Below are positions 18,483 to 26,581 of a stretch of 61,824 bases of DNA, in pieces. Source of the DNA: an uncultured Eubacterium sp. (GTDB taxonomy: Bacteria > Bacillota > Clostridia > Lachnospirales > CAG-274); the NCBI GenBank assembly GCA_900551755.1, contig URXK01000010.1, positions 1-61,824 of the forward strand, written 5' to 3'. The position numbers and the translations under genes were made by a program. Each line of letters begins with the position of its first letter. The stretch's first letter is position 1. The notes beneath the pieces were generated by a model. That model was not told where the DNA came from. It made no database searches and saw nothing but the letters and a program-made list of their open reading frames with translations.

Positions 18483-19847
18483 ATGAAAATAAAGAAAAAT
18501 GATATTTACAATATTAAAATAACAGATTTAGGTACTCACGGTGAAGGTATCGGTAAAATTGACGGTTATACCCTCTTTGTGAAAAACACATTACCTGATG
18601 AAGAAGCTAAAGTTGTTGTTGTTAAAGCAAACAAGAATTATGGCTATGGCAAGGTTATTGAATTAATAAAGCCATCACCAAACAGAATTACACCTCCTTG
18701 TGCTGTTGCAGGCAAATGTGGTGGTTGTACAATACAACACCTAGACTACAAAACACAGCTTGAACTAAAACAAAACAAGGTTAAGCAAAATATTATGCGT
18801 ATTGGAGGCTTTGACAATGTTCAGGTTGAGCCTACAATAGGTATGGAAGAACCTTTTCACTACAGAAATAAGGCTCAATATCCTGTAAACACTGACAATA
18901 AAGGCTTAAATATTGGTTTTTATTCTTTAGGTAGTCACAAGATAGTTAATAATGACGATTGTTTAATTGGCAGTAAGTTAAATAAAGATATTTTAAAAGC
19001 TGTTAGAAACTTTATCGAAAGCAACAATATTTCAACATATAATGAAGAAACTAATAAAGGTCTTGTTCGTCATATATTAATTAGAGAGGGTTACTATACT
19101 AAGGAGCTTATGGTCTGTCTTGTTGTAAATAGCCATAGCTTTAAGTATAAAAACCAGTTGCTTAATGCACTTAAGGGTATTGAAAATATTACCTCTGTTG
19201 TTATTAATTACAACACAACAAAGTCAAATGTTATATTAGGCAACAAATGTGAAACTATATTTGGTAATGATTATATAACAGATAAAATTGGAGATATTTT
19301 ATTTAAGATTTCTCCTCTTTCATTTTTCCAGGTCAATCCAATTCAAACTTATAAGCTCTACTCAAAAGCTCTCGAATTTGCTCAGCTTAAAGGTAATGAA
19401 ATTGTAATTGACGCTTATTGTGGCATTGGTTCAATATCACTGTTTCTTGCTCAAAAGGCTAAATATGTATATGGTATAGAAATTGTGCCAGATGCCATAA
19501 AAAATGCAAATGAAAATACTAAACTTAATAACATAAATAATGCAGAATTTTATGTGGGCAAATCAGAAGATATTGTGCCACAGCTTTATACCGAAAAAGG
19601 TGTTAAACCTGATGTAATGGTTGTTGACCCTCCAAGAAAAGGCTGTGATGAAAGTCTGTTAAAACTTATGCTTAATATGAAGCCAGAAAGAATTGTGTAT
19701 GTTTCTTGCGATAGTGCTACATTGGCTAGAGATTTAAAAATACTCTGCTCTAATAATCAGTACGAAATAACTAAGGTTCAGCCAGTTGATATGTTTCCTC
19801 ACAGTTATCACGTGGAAACGGTAGTTTTATTATCAAAAGTTAGTTAA
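18483..19847 (+). CDS. rlmD: 23S rRNA (uracil-5-)-methyltransferase, RlmD/RlmCD family
   Basis: This 454-aa SAM-dependent enzyme methylates C5 of uracil in 23S rRNA. It has an N-terminal TRAM domain (about 8-60) and an iron-sulfur cysteine set C-x5-C-x2-C (CAVAGKCGGC). The SAM site is DAYCGIGSISLFLA, followed by the DPPRKGCDE motif and the catalytic Cys in YVSCDSATLARDL. It is co-transcribed with yhaM (2-bp gap) and ends in a terminator at 19867-19904. In Firmicutes one enzyme often modifies both U747 and U1939, so exact site specificity is not fixed by sequence alone. Confidence 0.95.
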   Translation: MKIKKNDIYNIKITDLGTHGEGIGKIDGYTLFVKNTLPDEEAKVVVVKANKNYGYGKVIELIKPSPNRITPPCAVAGKCGGCTIQHLDYKTQLELKQNKVKQNIMRIGGFDNVQVEPTIGMEEPFHYRNKAQYPVNTDNKGLNIGFYSLGSHKIVNNDDCLIGSKLNKDILKAVRNFIESNNISTYNEETNKGLVRHILIREGYYTKELMVCLVVNSHSFKYKNQLLNALKGIENITSVVINYNTTKSNVILGNKCETIFGNDYITDKIGDILFKISPLSFFQVNPIQTYKLYSKALEFAQLKGNEIVIDAYCGIGSISLFLAQKAKYVYGIEIVPDAIKNANENTKLNNINNAEFYVGKSEDIVPQLYTEKGVKPDVMVVDPPRKGCDESLLKLMLNMKPERIVYVSCDSATLARDLKILCSNNQYEITKVQPVDMFPHSYHVETVVLLSKVS

Positions 19848-19866
19848 ACAAGTCTAAATATAATAT

Positions 19867-19904
19867 AGCTCCTTATCACCATACCCATTGATGAGGAGCT
19901 TTTA
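19867..19904 (+). terminator. Terminator after rlmD
   Basis: Stem AGCTCCTTATCA against TGATGAGGAGCT with a 10-base loop, followed by TTTT. It separates the yhaM-rlmD unit from the accessory island. Confidence 0.85.
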
Positions 19905-20014
19905 CCATATAAGCCCTATCCTTCTACAAGTCCAACACCAAATTTAAAGTAATTATAACAAAAAACATCTATTTAACCAACTTTTATCAAAGTTCTATAA
20001 AAGAATTTTATATA

Positions 20015-20043
20015 TTGAAAATTATACCAATTTTTGATATATT
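20015..20043 (+). promoter_or_regulatory. Promoter of the LytTR-sigma island
   Basis: TTGAAA (20015-20020), 17 bp, TATATT (20038-20043) with extended -10 TGATATATT. This is a housekeeping-type promoter. It leaves a leader of about 85 nt before the TTG start. No clear LytTR direct-repeat site is visible beside it. Confidence 0.65.
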
Positions 20044-20134
20044 ATATATACCATAAAACAGTAATCAAAAAATTTAACCACAAACTATTACGCAACAGTT
20101 TTACATCTTCCCAAAGAAAAGAAGGTTATCAAAT

Positions 20135-21025
20135 TTGACGGACAACAAATATATTACACTTGTTTCAAACAATAGAAAAATAGTAATTGATATAAACACT
20201 ATTCTTTATATACTTATAATAGATAAAATCGTTCAAATACATATTTCAGACGGCAAAGTATATGAAGATACTTCAATCTTTGACAAACTTAAAGATTGTC
20301 TTAACGAATATTTTATAAAAATACATCAAGAATGTTGGGTGTCAGTTATAGCAATACACACCATTAACACAAATATTATACTTAATAACGGTGAGGCTTT
20401 AACATATTTATCAGAAAATAGAGAAAACATTATAAATGAGTATACTTCAAAACTAAAAAATATTATCAACCAAATATCTGATGAAGACGCATACCAATGG
20501 TATCTAAAAGGCGAAAAAAGAGCTGCCAATAAACTTGTTGAAAAATACGGTGATATGCTAATATTATATATTAACGGTTATATTAAAGATATTAACGAAG
20601 CAGAAGATTTAATGATAGAAGCCTTTTCAAGATTATTTGCAAAGCAAAGAAATATCAATGGTGACGGTCGCTTTAAAGCCTATTTATACAAAACAGCTCG
20701 TAATTTAGCTTTGCGACACAAACAAAAGCACCACATCCTCTTTCTTAATTTTGATGAATTAAAATTTGAACCTCAAAGTGATATGTTAACTGATGCAGCA
20801 ATTATCAATAATGAACGGGACCGCCAGCTTTACACTGCAATGGAAAAACTAAAAACAGAATATCGAGAGGCTCTATATCTCGTATATTTTGAAAATATGA
20901 GCTATCGTAATGCAGCAACAATTATGGCAAAAACTGAATCTCAAATCACAAAACTAATTTATCGTGGAAAGCAAAGATTAAAAACTATTTTGGAACAGGA
21001 AGGATTTATATATGATGACAAATGA
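20135..21025 (+). CDS. LytTR DNA-binding domain fused to an ECF-type sigma factor
   Basis: This 296-aa protein joins two domains normally found apart. Residues 1-115 match a LytTR domain (ILYILIIDKIVQIHISDGK, FIKIHQECWVSV, IILNNGEALTYLSENR), which in response regulators binds paired direct repeats. Residues 118-195 are sigma-70 region 2 (AEDLMIEAFSRLFA, FKAYLYKTARNLALRH) and residues 232-290 are region 4 (YREALYLVYFENMSYRNAA, ITKLIYRGKQRLKTIL). No receiver domain is present. The start is TTG at 20135 with GAAGG nine bases before it. The next gene starts 14 bases before its stop. It is likely to direct transcription of the island's own genes, with the LytTR part adding promoter choice or control (inference). 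Confidence 0.87.
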   Translation: MTDNKYITLVSNNRKIVIDINTILYILIIDKIVQIHISDGKVYEDTSIFDKLKDCLNEYFIKIHQECWVSVIAIHTINTNIILNNGEALTYLSENRENIINEYTSKLKNIINQISDEDAYQWYLKGEKRAANKLVEKYGDMLILYINGYIKDINEAEDLMIEAFSRLFAKQRNINGDGRFKAYLYKTARNLALRHKQKHHILFLNFDELKFEPQSDMLTDAAIINNERDRQLYTAMEKLKTEYREALYLVYFENMSYRNAATIMAKTESQITKLIYRGKQRLKTILEQEGFIYDDK

Positions 21026-21365
21026 AGAACGAATATATCTTATTCATAAAAAAACAGCAGAAATAAAACTAAAAAATCAAAAAAAGAAATATAAAATAAT
21101 AAGCACAACCTGCCTTGCAATATGTCTACTTATAATAATAAACACAGGAGCTTTTATGCCTGACTTAATGCAAATAGTTTCTAATAACAGAGTAAACTGT
21201 ACTACTACAGGAGCAGCAAGCCTTTTAGTAAACAGCTCTGCACTTGGCTATATTTTAATTGGTATTCTTGCGTTTTTATTAGGTATATGTGTAACTATAC
21301 TTTTATATCGTTTGCGTAATAGAAATAAATATAAAAAGCAGGAGGAAGAAAATGCCAAACTTTGA
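21012..21365 (+). CDS. Two-TM membrane protein, candidate anti-sigma factor
   Basis: The 117-aa protein has a basic cytoplasmic N-terminus (about 1-30), TM1 (about 31-50), a short outer loop with two Asn and one Cys, TM2 (about 78-98) and a charged tail. It has no zinc anti-sigma motif. It overlaps the sigma gene by 14 bases with AGGAAGG upstream, so the two proteins should be made together. A second protein of the same layout (22753-23064) aligns in the loop-TM2 region (SLL, Y.L.G..AF..G...TI, RL). Position beside an ECF sigma and a PrsW-like protease makes it a candidate cleaved anti-sigma factor; this is inference. Confidence 0.78.
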   Translation: MMTNEERIYLIHKKTAEIKLKNQKKKYKIISTTCLAICLLIIINTGAFMPDLMQIVSNNRVNCTTTGAASLLVNSSALGYILIGILAFLLGICVTILLYRLRNRNKYKKQEEENAKL

Positions 21366-21978
21366 GTTAATAGATAACTTTTTTCAAGTTACTGTACTAG
21401 GTTTTACTGCCTTTATTGCCCTTATTCTTGCATATTTGCACAAAAGCCGTCGCTGTCTTATTCTTTCTCTAGCATACGCCTGCTTTTTTATGGGAACATT
21501 GTATTATGTATTGTGCTTATGTATTACAGGTGATGTTCCTCAAGTATTTTATGTAGCAGAAATATCGTGGATTGCATCATATTTTTTCTTTTTCTCACTT
21601 CAAATTGTGAGAACAGAGAATATAAGACTACATTTTTCTCCTATTCCTGCCCTATGTTCAGTATTTATTGCAGCTACAATACTTATTTTCCGATTTGCTG
21701 GTCCGTCATATCTAGTGTCTGGATTATTTGCAATTCCAACAAGCGGAATTATGTATTTGTCTGTTTTTAGACTTCAATGCAATATGAAATATTGGCTTAC
21801 TGACTTTTGTTTTGTAATTTGTATAATACTACAAGTGCTTTTATATATTGTATCTATGTTTATAAAAGATTACACCCGATTTAACCTCTACTTTGCAATT
21901 GATATTTCACTAACAATTTCTTTAGTAACATTATTGGTACTTAACTTGCAGGAGGTAATTAAAAATGACATACATTGA
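21352..21978 (+). CDS. Multi-pass membrane protein, putative sensor component
   Basis: The 208-aa protein has six or seven hydrophobic segments and very short loops, and no enzymatic motif. The layout resembles seven-TM sensor modules of histidine kinases without the kinase. It starts 14 bases before the end of the preceding gene, with AGGAGG upstream, and itself overlaps the protease gene by 14 bases. Strict coupling suggests equal production with its neighbours and perhaps a complex in the membrane. I do not recognise a named family. Confidence 0.78.
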   Translation: MPNFELIDNFFQVTVLGFTAFIALILAYLHKSRRCLILSLAYACFFMGTLYYVLCLCITGDVPQVFYVAEISWIASYFFFFSLQIVRTENIRLHFSPIPALCSVFIAATILIFRFAGPSYLVSGLFAIPTSGIMYLSVFRLQCNMKYWLTDFCFVICIILQVLLYIVSMFIKDYTRFNLYFAIDISLTISLVTLLVLNLQEVIKNDIH

Positions 21979-22603
21979 AAATATCTTTATCTGTCTTGCT
22001 ATTCCTCCACTTCTTTCATTATTTTTCACTAAAGGACACACAAGATGCTTTATGCTATTTCTTGTTATTGGTATGGGTATTTGTCTTTTGAGTGCATACA
22101 TAAGCAGCTTCTTTATGGGATATTATGGTGTTAATACTACAGTTACTGTTATTGAAATTACACCTGTCTGCGAGGAATTAATGAAGCTACTTCCATTGCT
22201 GTTATATTTTTTAATATTTGAGCCAAATCCTAAAGAGTTTCCAACAGCAGCAATTGCTATTGCCATTGGCTTTGCAACTTTTGAAAATGTTTGCTATTTA
22301 ACAGAAAACGGTGCTAGTGACTTTACATTTCTTCTTATCCGAGGAATTTCTGCTGGTGCTTTACATATTTTATGTGGCATTTTAACAGATTTAGGCTTTT
22401 CTTATGTATTTCAACGCCAATGGTTGACTTTGACTGGCACAGTAGGTATTTTAGGAGCTTGCACAGGTTTTCACGCAATCTATAACTTGCTTATTACAGC
22501 AGACCATTTATGGAAAATAGCTGGTTATCTCTTCCCTTCAATATTAATCACTTGTTTAATTATATTAAAACAAGTATTACTAAAATCAAATACCTTCTTA
22601 TAA
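21965..22603 (+). CDS. PrsW-family intramembrane metalloprotease
   Basis: The 212-aa integral membrane protein shows the PrsW/CPBP-like motif order: EELMK at 70-74, FATFENVCYL around 103-112, H133 in ALHILCGI and H170 in GFHAIYNLL. PrsW of B. subtilis makes the first cut in the anti-sigma RsiW and so activates sigma-W. Here it is encoded in the same transcript as an ECF-type sigma fusion and a two-TM protein, which strongly suggests an equivalent release step. AGGAGG lies eight bases before the ATG. A terminator follows at 22617-22650. Confidence 0.85.
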   Translation: MTYIENIFICLAIPPLLSLFFTKGHTRCFMLFLVIGMGICLLSAYISSFFMGYYGVNTTVTVIEITPVCEELMKLLPLLLYFLIFEPNPKEFPTAAIAIAIGFATFENVCYLTENGASDFTFLLIRGISAGALHILCGILTDLGFSYVFQRQWLTLTGTVGILGACTGFHAIYNLLITADHLWKIAGYLFPSILITCLIILKQVLLKSNTFL

Positions 22604-22616
22604 TAATTTTTTGCAA

Positions 22617-22650
22617 AAGCTGTTCATTAATTGAGCAGCTTAATTTTTTT
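22617..22650 (+). terminator. Terminator of the LytTR-sigma operon
   Basis: Stem of about 10 bp (AAGCTGTTCA against TGAGCAGCTT), small loop, then TAATTTTTTT. It ends the four-gene operon, so the next small gene needs its own promoter. Confidence 0.85.
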
Positions 22651-22752
22651 ATATTTTTTAATATTTAGGTGGAAGTTTTTCCAATTTTTTGTATTTATAA
22701 TAGTATAGGGATATAAAACATCTAAAAATAAAAAGAAAGGAGATTTTTAACA

Positions 22753-23064
22753 ATGAACAATAGAATTGATATTCGGATACAAGAGATACACCACAGAACA
22801 CAACAATATAAACAAAAGTATAATAATTGTGCAATTTATATTATGTCAACGCTTAGCATATTTCTTCTCTCAGGCATTTGTATTCTCTTAAAAAGCCTTC
22901 ATACTTGCGAAGCTTTCTCTATGTCAAAAGGCTATTGCTCATTACTGCTATACGAAAATACAGGGGCATATACTATAGTTGGTACTATTGCTTTTGTAGC
23001 AGGTGCAGTACTGACTATAATACACACACGATTAAAGCAGAAAAAATGCAAGCAACTACTGTGA
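22753..23064 (+). CDS. Two-TM membrane protein, paralogue of the 21012 product
   Basis: The 103-aa protein has a basic N-terminus, TM1 (about 27-48), a short outer loop with three cysteines, TM2 (about 73-91) and a basic tail. The region GYCSLLLYENTGAYTIVGTI aligns with the loop and TM2 of the 21012 product, so the two are paralogues. AAGGAG precedes the ATG. Upstream, TATAAT occurs at about 22697 without a good -35; GGAAGTTTTT further upstream looks ECF -35-like, but this is weak. It may be a second target or a decoy for the same sigma/protease pair. Confidence 0.75.
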   Translation: MNNRIDIRIQEIHHRTQQYKQKYNNCAIYIMSTLSIFLLSGICILLKSLHTCEAFSMSKGYCSLLLYENTGAYTIVGTIAFVAGAVLTIIHTRLKQKKCKQLL

Positions 23065-23171
23065 ATATTATTTAATGTATCATAAACAAAATTAATCTTA
23101 ATACTTTTGTATTATGGGGTGTATTTGGATTTTTATATTTCCACAAAAAAGTAAAATTAAGGAGGAATTTT

Positions 23172-26084
23172 ATGTTTAAAAAATTTAGAAAACCACTTGC
23201 ATTTTTATTAGCAGTGGTAATGACGGTTCTGCCTATTTATTCATATAACGGAATTTTTAATGATATAGGCTTTATACAAACAACTAATGCAGCAGAAGAT
23301 AACATATCATTTACAGCAATTAGTGGTACTGCAAGTGTAAGAGCAACCGAAAATTATGAGAAACTTGTTGATGGAAAATATTCCAGCACTAACGCTAATG
23401 ATTACTCAAAATGGTGTGTTGAAAACTTTTCAAATGCCTACATTATTTTCAGTTCATCAGAGCCAATACATATTAAAGGCTATTCTATTGTAACTGGAAA
23501 CGATAATCAAACTTATAAAGGAAGAAATCCAAAAGATTGGAAATTGTATGGCTGTAATGATGAATCAGCTGATAGAAATTCTGATAGTTGGGAAGAAATC
23601 CATAGTGTTACTAATGATACTATATTAAAAGATATTAATTACACAAAATATGATTACACATTAGATACTCCAACAACAAAAAAGTATCAATATTTCAAAC
23701 TTGAAATCACAGCATTACAAAGTGACGACACAATGCAGATGAGCGAGTTTATACTACAACCTTGCCAACATAATTGGATAGTTAAGGATACTGTTTCTGC
23801 TGACTGTACTACAGCTGGCTATGAAATTCAAGAGTGTTCTCTTTGCACAGAGGAACAAACTGTTCCAGACGGTACATCTGCCCTTGGTCATAACTGGATA
23901 GATGATAATATAGTTGCACCAACTTGTACTAATGAAGGATATACAACTCAAATATGTTCCAGATGTCAAGAAACAAGAAATGTTAATATTACTTCTGCCC
24001 TTGGTCATTCTTATGTTGATGGAGTTTGTAGTGTTTGTAAAGAGGTAAATCTCAAAGAACCTGCACTTTTAAATGGATATTATCAAATTTCCAATGTTAG
24101 TGAGCTTTACTGGTTTGCAGGACTTGTAACTGGCACTCTTACAGACGGCACAGAACAAAATACATCTGCAAATGCAGTTCTTACAGCAGATATTGTTGTA
24201 AACAAGAATGTTTTTGACGAAAATGGCAATCTTATTAGCAATACAGATAGTTTATTAGTTTGGACACCTATTTCTGGCGATTCTTCTAATTATTATACAG
24301 GTATATTTGACGGACAAAATCACACGATTAGTGGATTGTATTTTAACGATGAAAATGCTCAATGTGTTGGCTTGTTTAATAGAATTGAAAGCAGTACAAT
24401 TCGTAATTTAGGTGTTATTAATTCATATTTTAATGGCAATGTTGAAGTTGGTAGTATATGTGGTTATAGTCACTACAGTACAATCGAAAATTGCTACAGT
24501 ACAGGAACTGTCAACGGTAGCAATTATATAGGCGGTATATGTGGTAGAAAATATTATGGTACAATTACTAACTGTTTTAACAATGGTAAAGTAACTGGTA
24601 CATCTAACGCCTCTGGTATATGTGGTTTTGGTTATGGTGAAATATCAAACTGTTATAACACAGGAATAGTAAGCGGAAATGCTATTTGTGCAAGGGACAG
24701 TTATTTAAAAGTTACAAACAGTTATTATCTTGAAGGTACAGCTACTGACAGCAATGCAACAGCTAAAACAGCAGAACAGTTTGCAAGTGGCGAAGTATGC
24801 TATCTCCTTTCAAAGGGTAATAGTAATTCTGTGTGGGGACAGATTATAACTGGGGACAATAAGCAAGCATACCCTACTTTTAACAGTACAGCTGTATACT
24901 ATGGCACAAATTGTAAGGGTGAAAATCTTTATTCAAATGAACCAATTAGTTCTGAACACGATTTTACTGATAACAATGGTTTTTGTAAATTATGTGGTAG
25001 CTATGAAACTCCAACACAAAATTCAGAAGGTGCTTATGAAATATCAAATGCTGGTGAGCTTTACTGGTTTGCAGGACTTGTAAACGGTACTCTTACAGAC
25101 GGCACAGAGCAAAATACATCTGCAAATGCAGTTCTTACAGCAGATATTGTTGTAAATAAGAATGTTTTTGACGAAAATGGCAATCTTATTAGCAATACAG
25201 ACAGTTTATTAGCTTGGATACCTATTTCTGGCGATTCTTCTACTGCTTATGTTAACTATGTAGGTACATTCGACGGGCAAAATCATACTATTAGCGGTTT
25301 ATATTTTAATAACAGCAATACACAATGGGTTGGCTTGTTTGGTAAAATTGGATTAGAAAGTCAAAGTAGCACAATTCGTAATTTAGGTGTTATTGATTCA
25401 TATTTTAATGGCAATATTGAAATTGGCAGTATATGTGGTTATAGTTACTACAGTACAATCGAAAATTGCTACAGTACAGGAACTGTCAACGGTAGCAATT
25501 ATATAGGCGGTATATGTGGTAGAAAATATTATGGTACAATTACTAACTGTTTTAACAATGGTAAAGTAACTGGTACATCTAACGCCTCTGGTATATGTGG
25601 TTTTGGTTATGGTGAAATATCAAACTGTTATAACACAGGAATAGTAAGCGGAAATGCTATTTGTGCAAGGGACAGTTATTTAAAAGTTACAAACAGTTAT
25701 TATCTTGAAGGTACAGCTACTGACAGCAATGCAACAGTTAAAACAGCAGAACAGTTTGCGAATGGTCAGGTGTGCTATCTTCTTAACAATGGCAAAACAG
25801 ACGGTACACAGGTTTGGTATCAAACTATAGACACAGATACTTATCCTTTATTTGAAGGTGCAATAGTATTTTATAGCCAAAGCACAAACCCTCAGTATTT
25901 CAATGGTATATTAGGTGATGTGAACAATGACAAGATTATAAATAATGTTGATGCAGCACTTACATTAAATCATATAAGTGGTATATCTTCACTTGATGAA
26001 AAAGCTCTTATATTGGCTGATGTAAATAATGATAACAAAGTTGATATACTTGATGTAATTAAAATTCTTAATTTAGTAGCTTGA
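23172..26084 (+). CDS. Large secreted multi-domain protein with discoidin-like, GLUG-repeat and dockerin domains
   Basis: The 970-aa protein has a signal peptide (cut likely near TNAAE). Residues about 40-195 resemble an F5/8 type C (discoidin) module. Two Cys-rich repeats follow (about 196-290, CSLC and CSRC with ALGH). Two near-identical halves (about 308-540 and 625-865) contain GLUG-type repeats (GGICGRKYYGTITNC). The C-terminus is a type I dockerin with two Ca-binding DxNxD loops (GDVNNDKIINNVDAAL, ADVNNDNKVDILDVI). Dockerins bind cohesins on scaffolds or the cell surface. AGGAGG precedes the ATG and a strong terminator follows. Position suggests it is the effector or target of the sigma island (inference). 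Confidence 0.88.
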   Translation: MFKKFRKPLAFLLAVVMTVLPIYSYNGIFNDIGFIQTTNAAEDNISFTAISGTASVRATENYEKLVDGKYSSTNANDYSKWCVENFSNAYIIFSSSEPIHIKGYSIVTGNDNQTYKGRNPKDWKLYGCNDESADRNSDSWEEIHSVTNDTILKDINYTKYDYTLDTPTTKKYQYFKLEITALQSDDTMQMSEFILQPCQHNWIVKDTVSADCTTAGYEIQECSLCTEEQTVPDGTSALGHNWIDDNIVAPTCTNEGYTTQICSRCQETRNVNITSALGHSYVDGVCSVCKEVNLKEPALLNGYYQISNVSELYWFAGLVTGTLTDGTEQNTSANAVLTADIVVNKNVFDENGNLISNTDSLLVWTPISGDSSNYYTGIFDGQNHTISGLYFNDENAQCVGLFNRIESSTIRNLGVINSYFNGNVEVGSICGYSHYSTIENCYSTGTVNGSNYIGGICGRKYYGTITNCFNNGKVTGTSNASGICGFGYGEISNCYNTGIVSGNAICARDSYLKVTNSYYLEGTATDSNATAKTAEQFASGEVCYLLSKGNSNSVWGQIITGDNKQAYPTFNSTAVYYGTNCKGENLYSNEPISSEHDFTDNNGFCKLCGSYETPTQNSEGAYEISNAGELYWFAGLVNGTLTDGTEQNTSANAVLTADIVVNKNVFDENGNLISNTDSLLAWIPISGDSSTAYVNYVGTFDGQNHTISGLYFNNSNTQWVGLFGKIGLESQSSTIRNLGVIDSYFNGNIEIGSICGYSYYSTIENCYSTGTVNGSNYIGGICGRKYYGTITNCFNNGKVTGTSNASGICGFGYGEISNCYNTGIVSGNAICARDSYLKVTNSYYLEGTATDSNATVKTAEQFANGQVCYLLNNGKTDGTQVWYQTIDTDTYPLFEGAIVFYSQSTNPQYFNGILGDVNNDKIINNVDAALTLNHISGISSLDEKALILADVNNDNKVDILDVIKILNLVA
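24472..24762 (+). repeat. Internal duplication, copy 1
   Basis: These 291 bases recur at 25447-25737 (offset 975) without a mismatch that I could find. The wider duplicated half runs from about 24095 to 24790 and is more diverged outside this block, including a 21-bp insertion in copy 2. Confidence 0.85.
25447..25737 (+). repeat. Internal duplication, copy 2
   Basis: Second copy of the 291-bp block; the wider duplicated half runs from about 25045 to 25765. Full identity at synonymous sites points to recent gene conversion or a recent duplication of this part. Confidence 0.85.
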
Positions 26085-26097
26085 TAGTTAGCTCTAT

Positions 26098-26140
26098 AAT
26101 ATTGGTGTGGTTTTAAATAAAACCACACCAATATTTTTGT
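26098..26140 (+). terminator. Strong terminator after the dockerin protein gene
   Basis: A perfect 18-bp stem (AATATTGGTGTGGTTTTA and its complement) with a two-base gap is followed by TTTTG. One of the most stable hairpins in the window. Confidence 0.9.
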
Positions 26141-26302
26141 GTAAAAAAGCACTCTTTAACTTCAAAAGTACATTTAATCTAACACAATTTTGTCAGCTAT
26201 TTCATTTAATGATTTACCATAAAAACGATACATTAAATAGATTTAGCTGTCATAGTATCATCACAATTTCCCCATCAACATTTTCATATAATAAATAATT
26301 AA

Positions 26303-26560
26303 TTAATCAACAATATAAGGTTCTGCAACTTTACGACCATCGTCATACGCAAGTTCATCTATAACATAAGGGCATAAATACCATCTATCTTCTTCTGATA
26401 ATTTATCAAGTTCTTTCACAAGTGTTTCATCATCAAGGGCTCTAAACTTTTCAAGTATAGCATCTAACATTTCATAACAAATTGGAGCCTCTCCATCAAA
26501 ACTAGGGGCTGAAGAACACTTCCAGTTTTCTTTTAATGTTTTCAATTCTTTACTTATCAT
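26303..26560 (-). CDS. Small acidic protein of unknown function
   Basis: This 85-aa soluble protein is rich in Asp, Glu and Leu, with predicted helices (DAILEKFRALDDETLVKELD, LSEEDRWYLCPYVIDELA). No known motif is seen. ATG at 26560 is preferred because GAGGGG lies eight bases upstream; the ATG at 26581 lacks a ribosome binding site. It is isolated between the dockerin protein gene (opposite strand) and a long AT-rich stretch. Confidence 0.65.
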   Translation of the reverse strand: MISKELKTLKENWKCSSAPSFDGEAPICYEMLDAILEKFRALDDETLVKELDKLSEEDRWYLCPYVIDELAYDDGRKVAEPYIVD

Positions 26561-26581
26561 ACAACTTTCCCCTCTTTCCAT

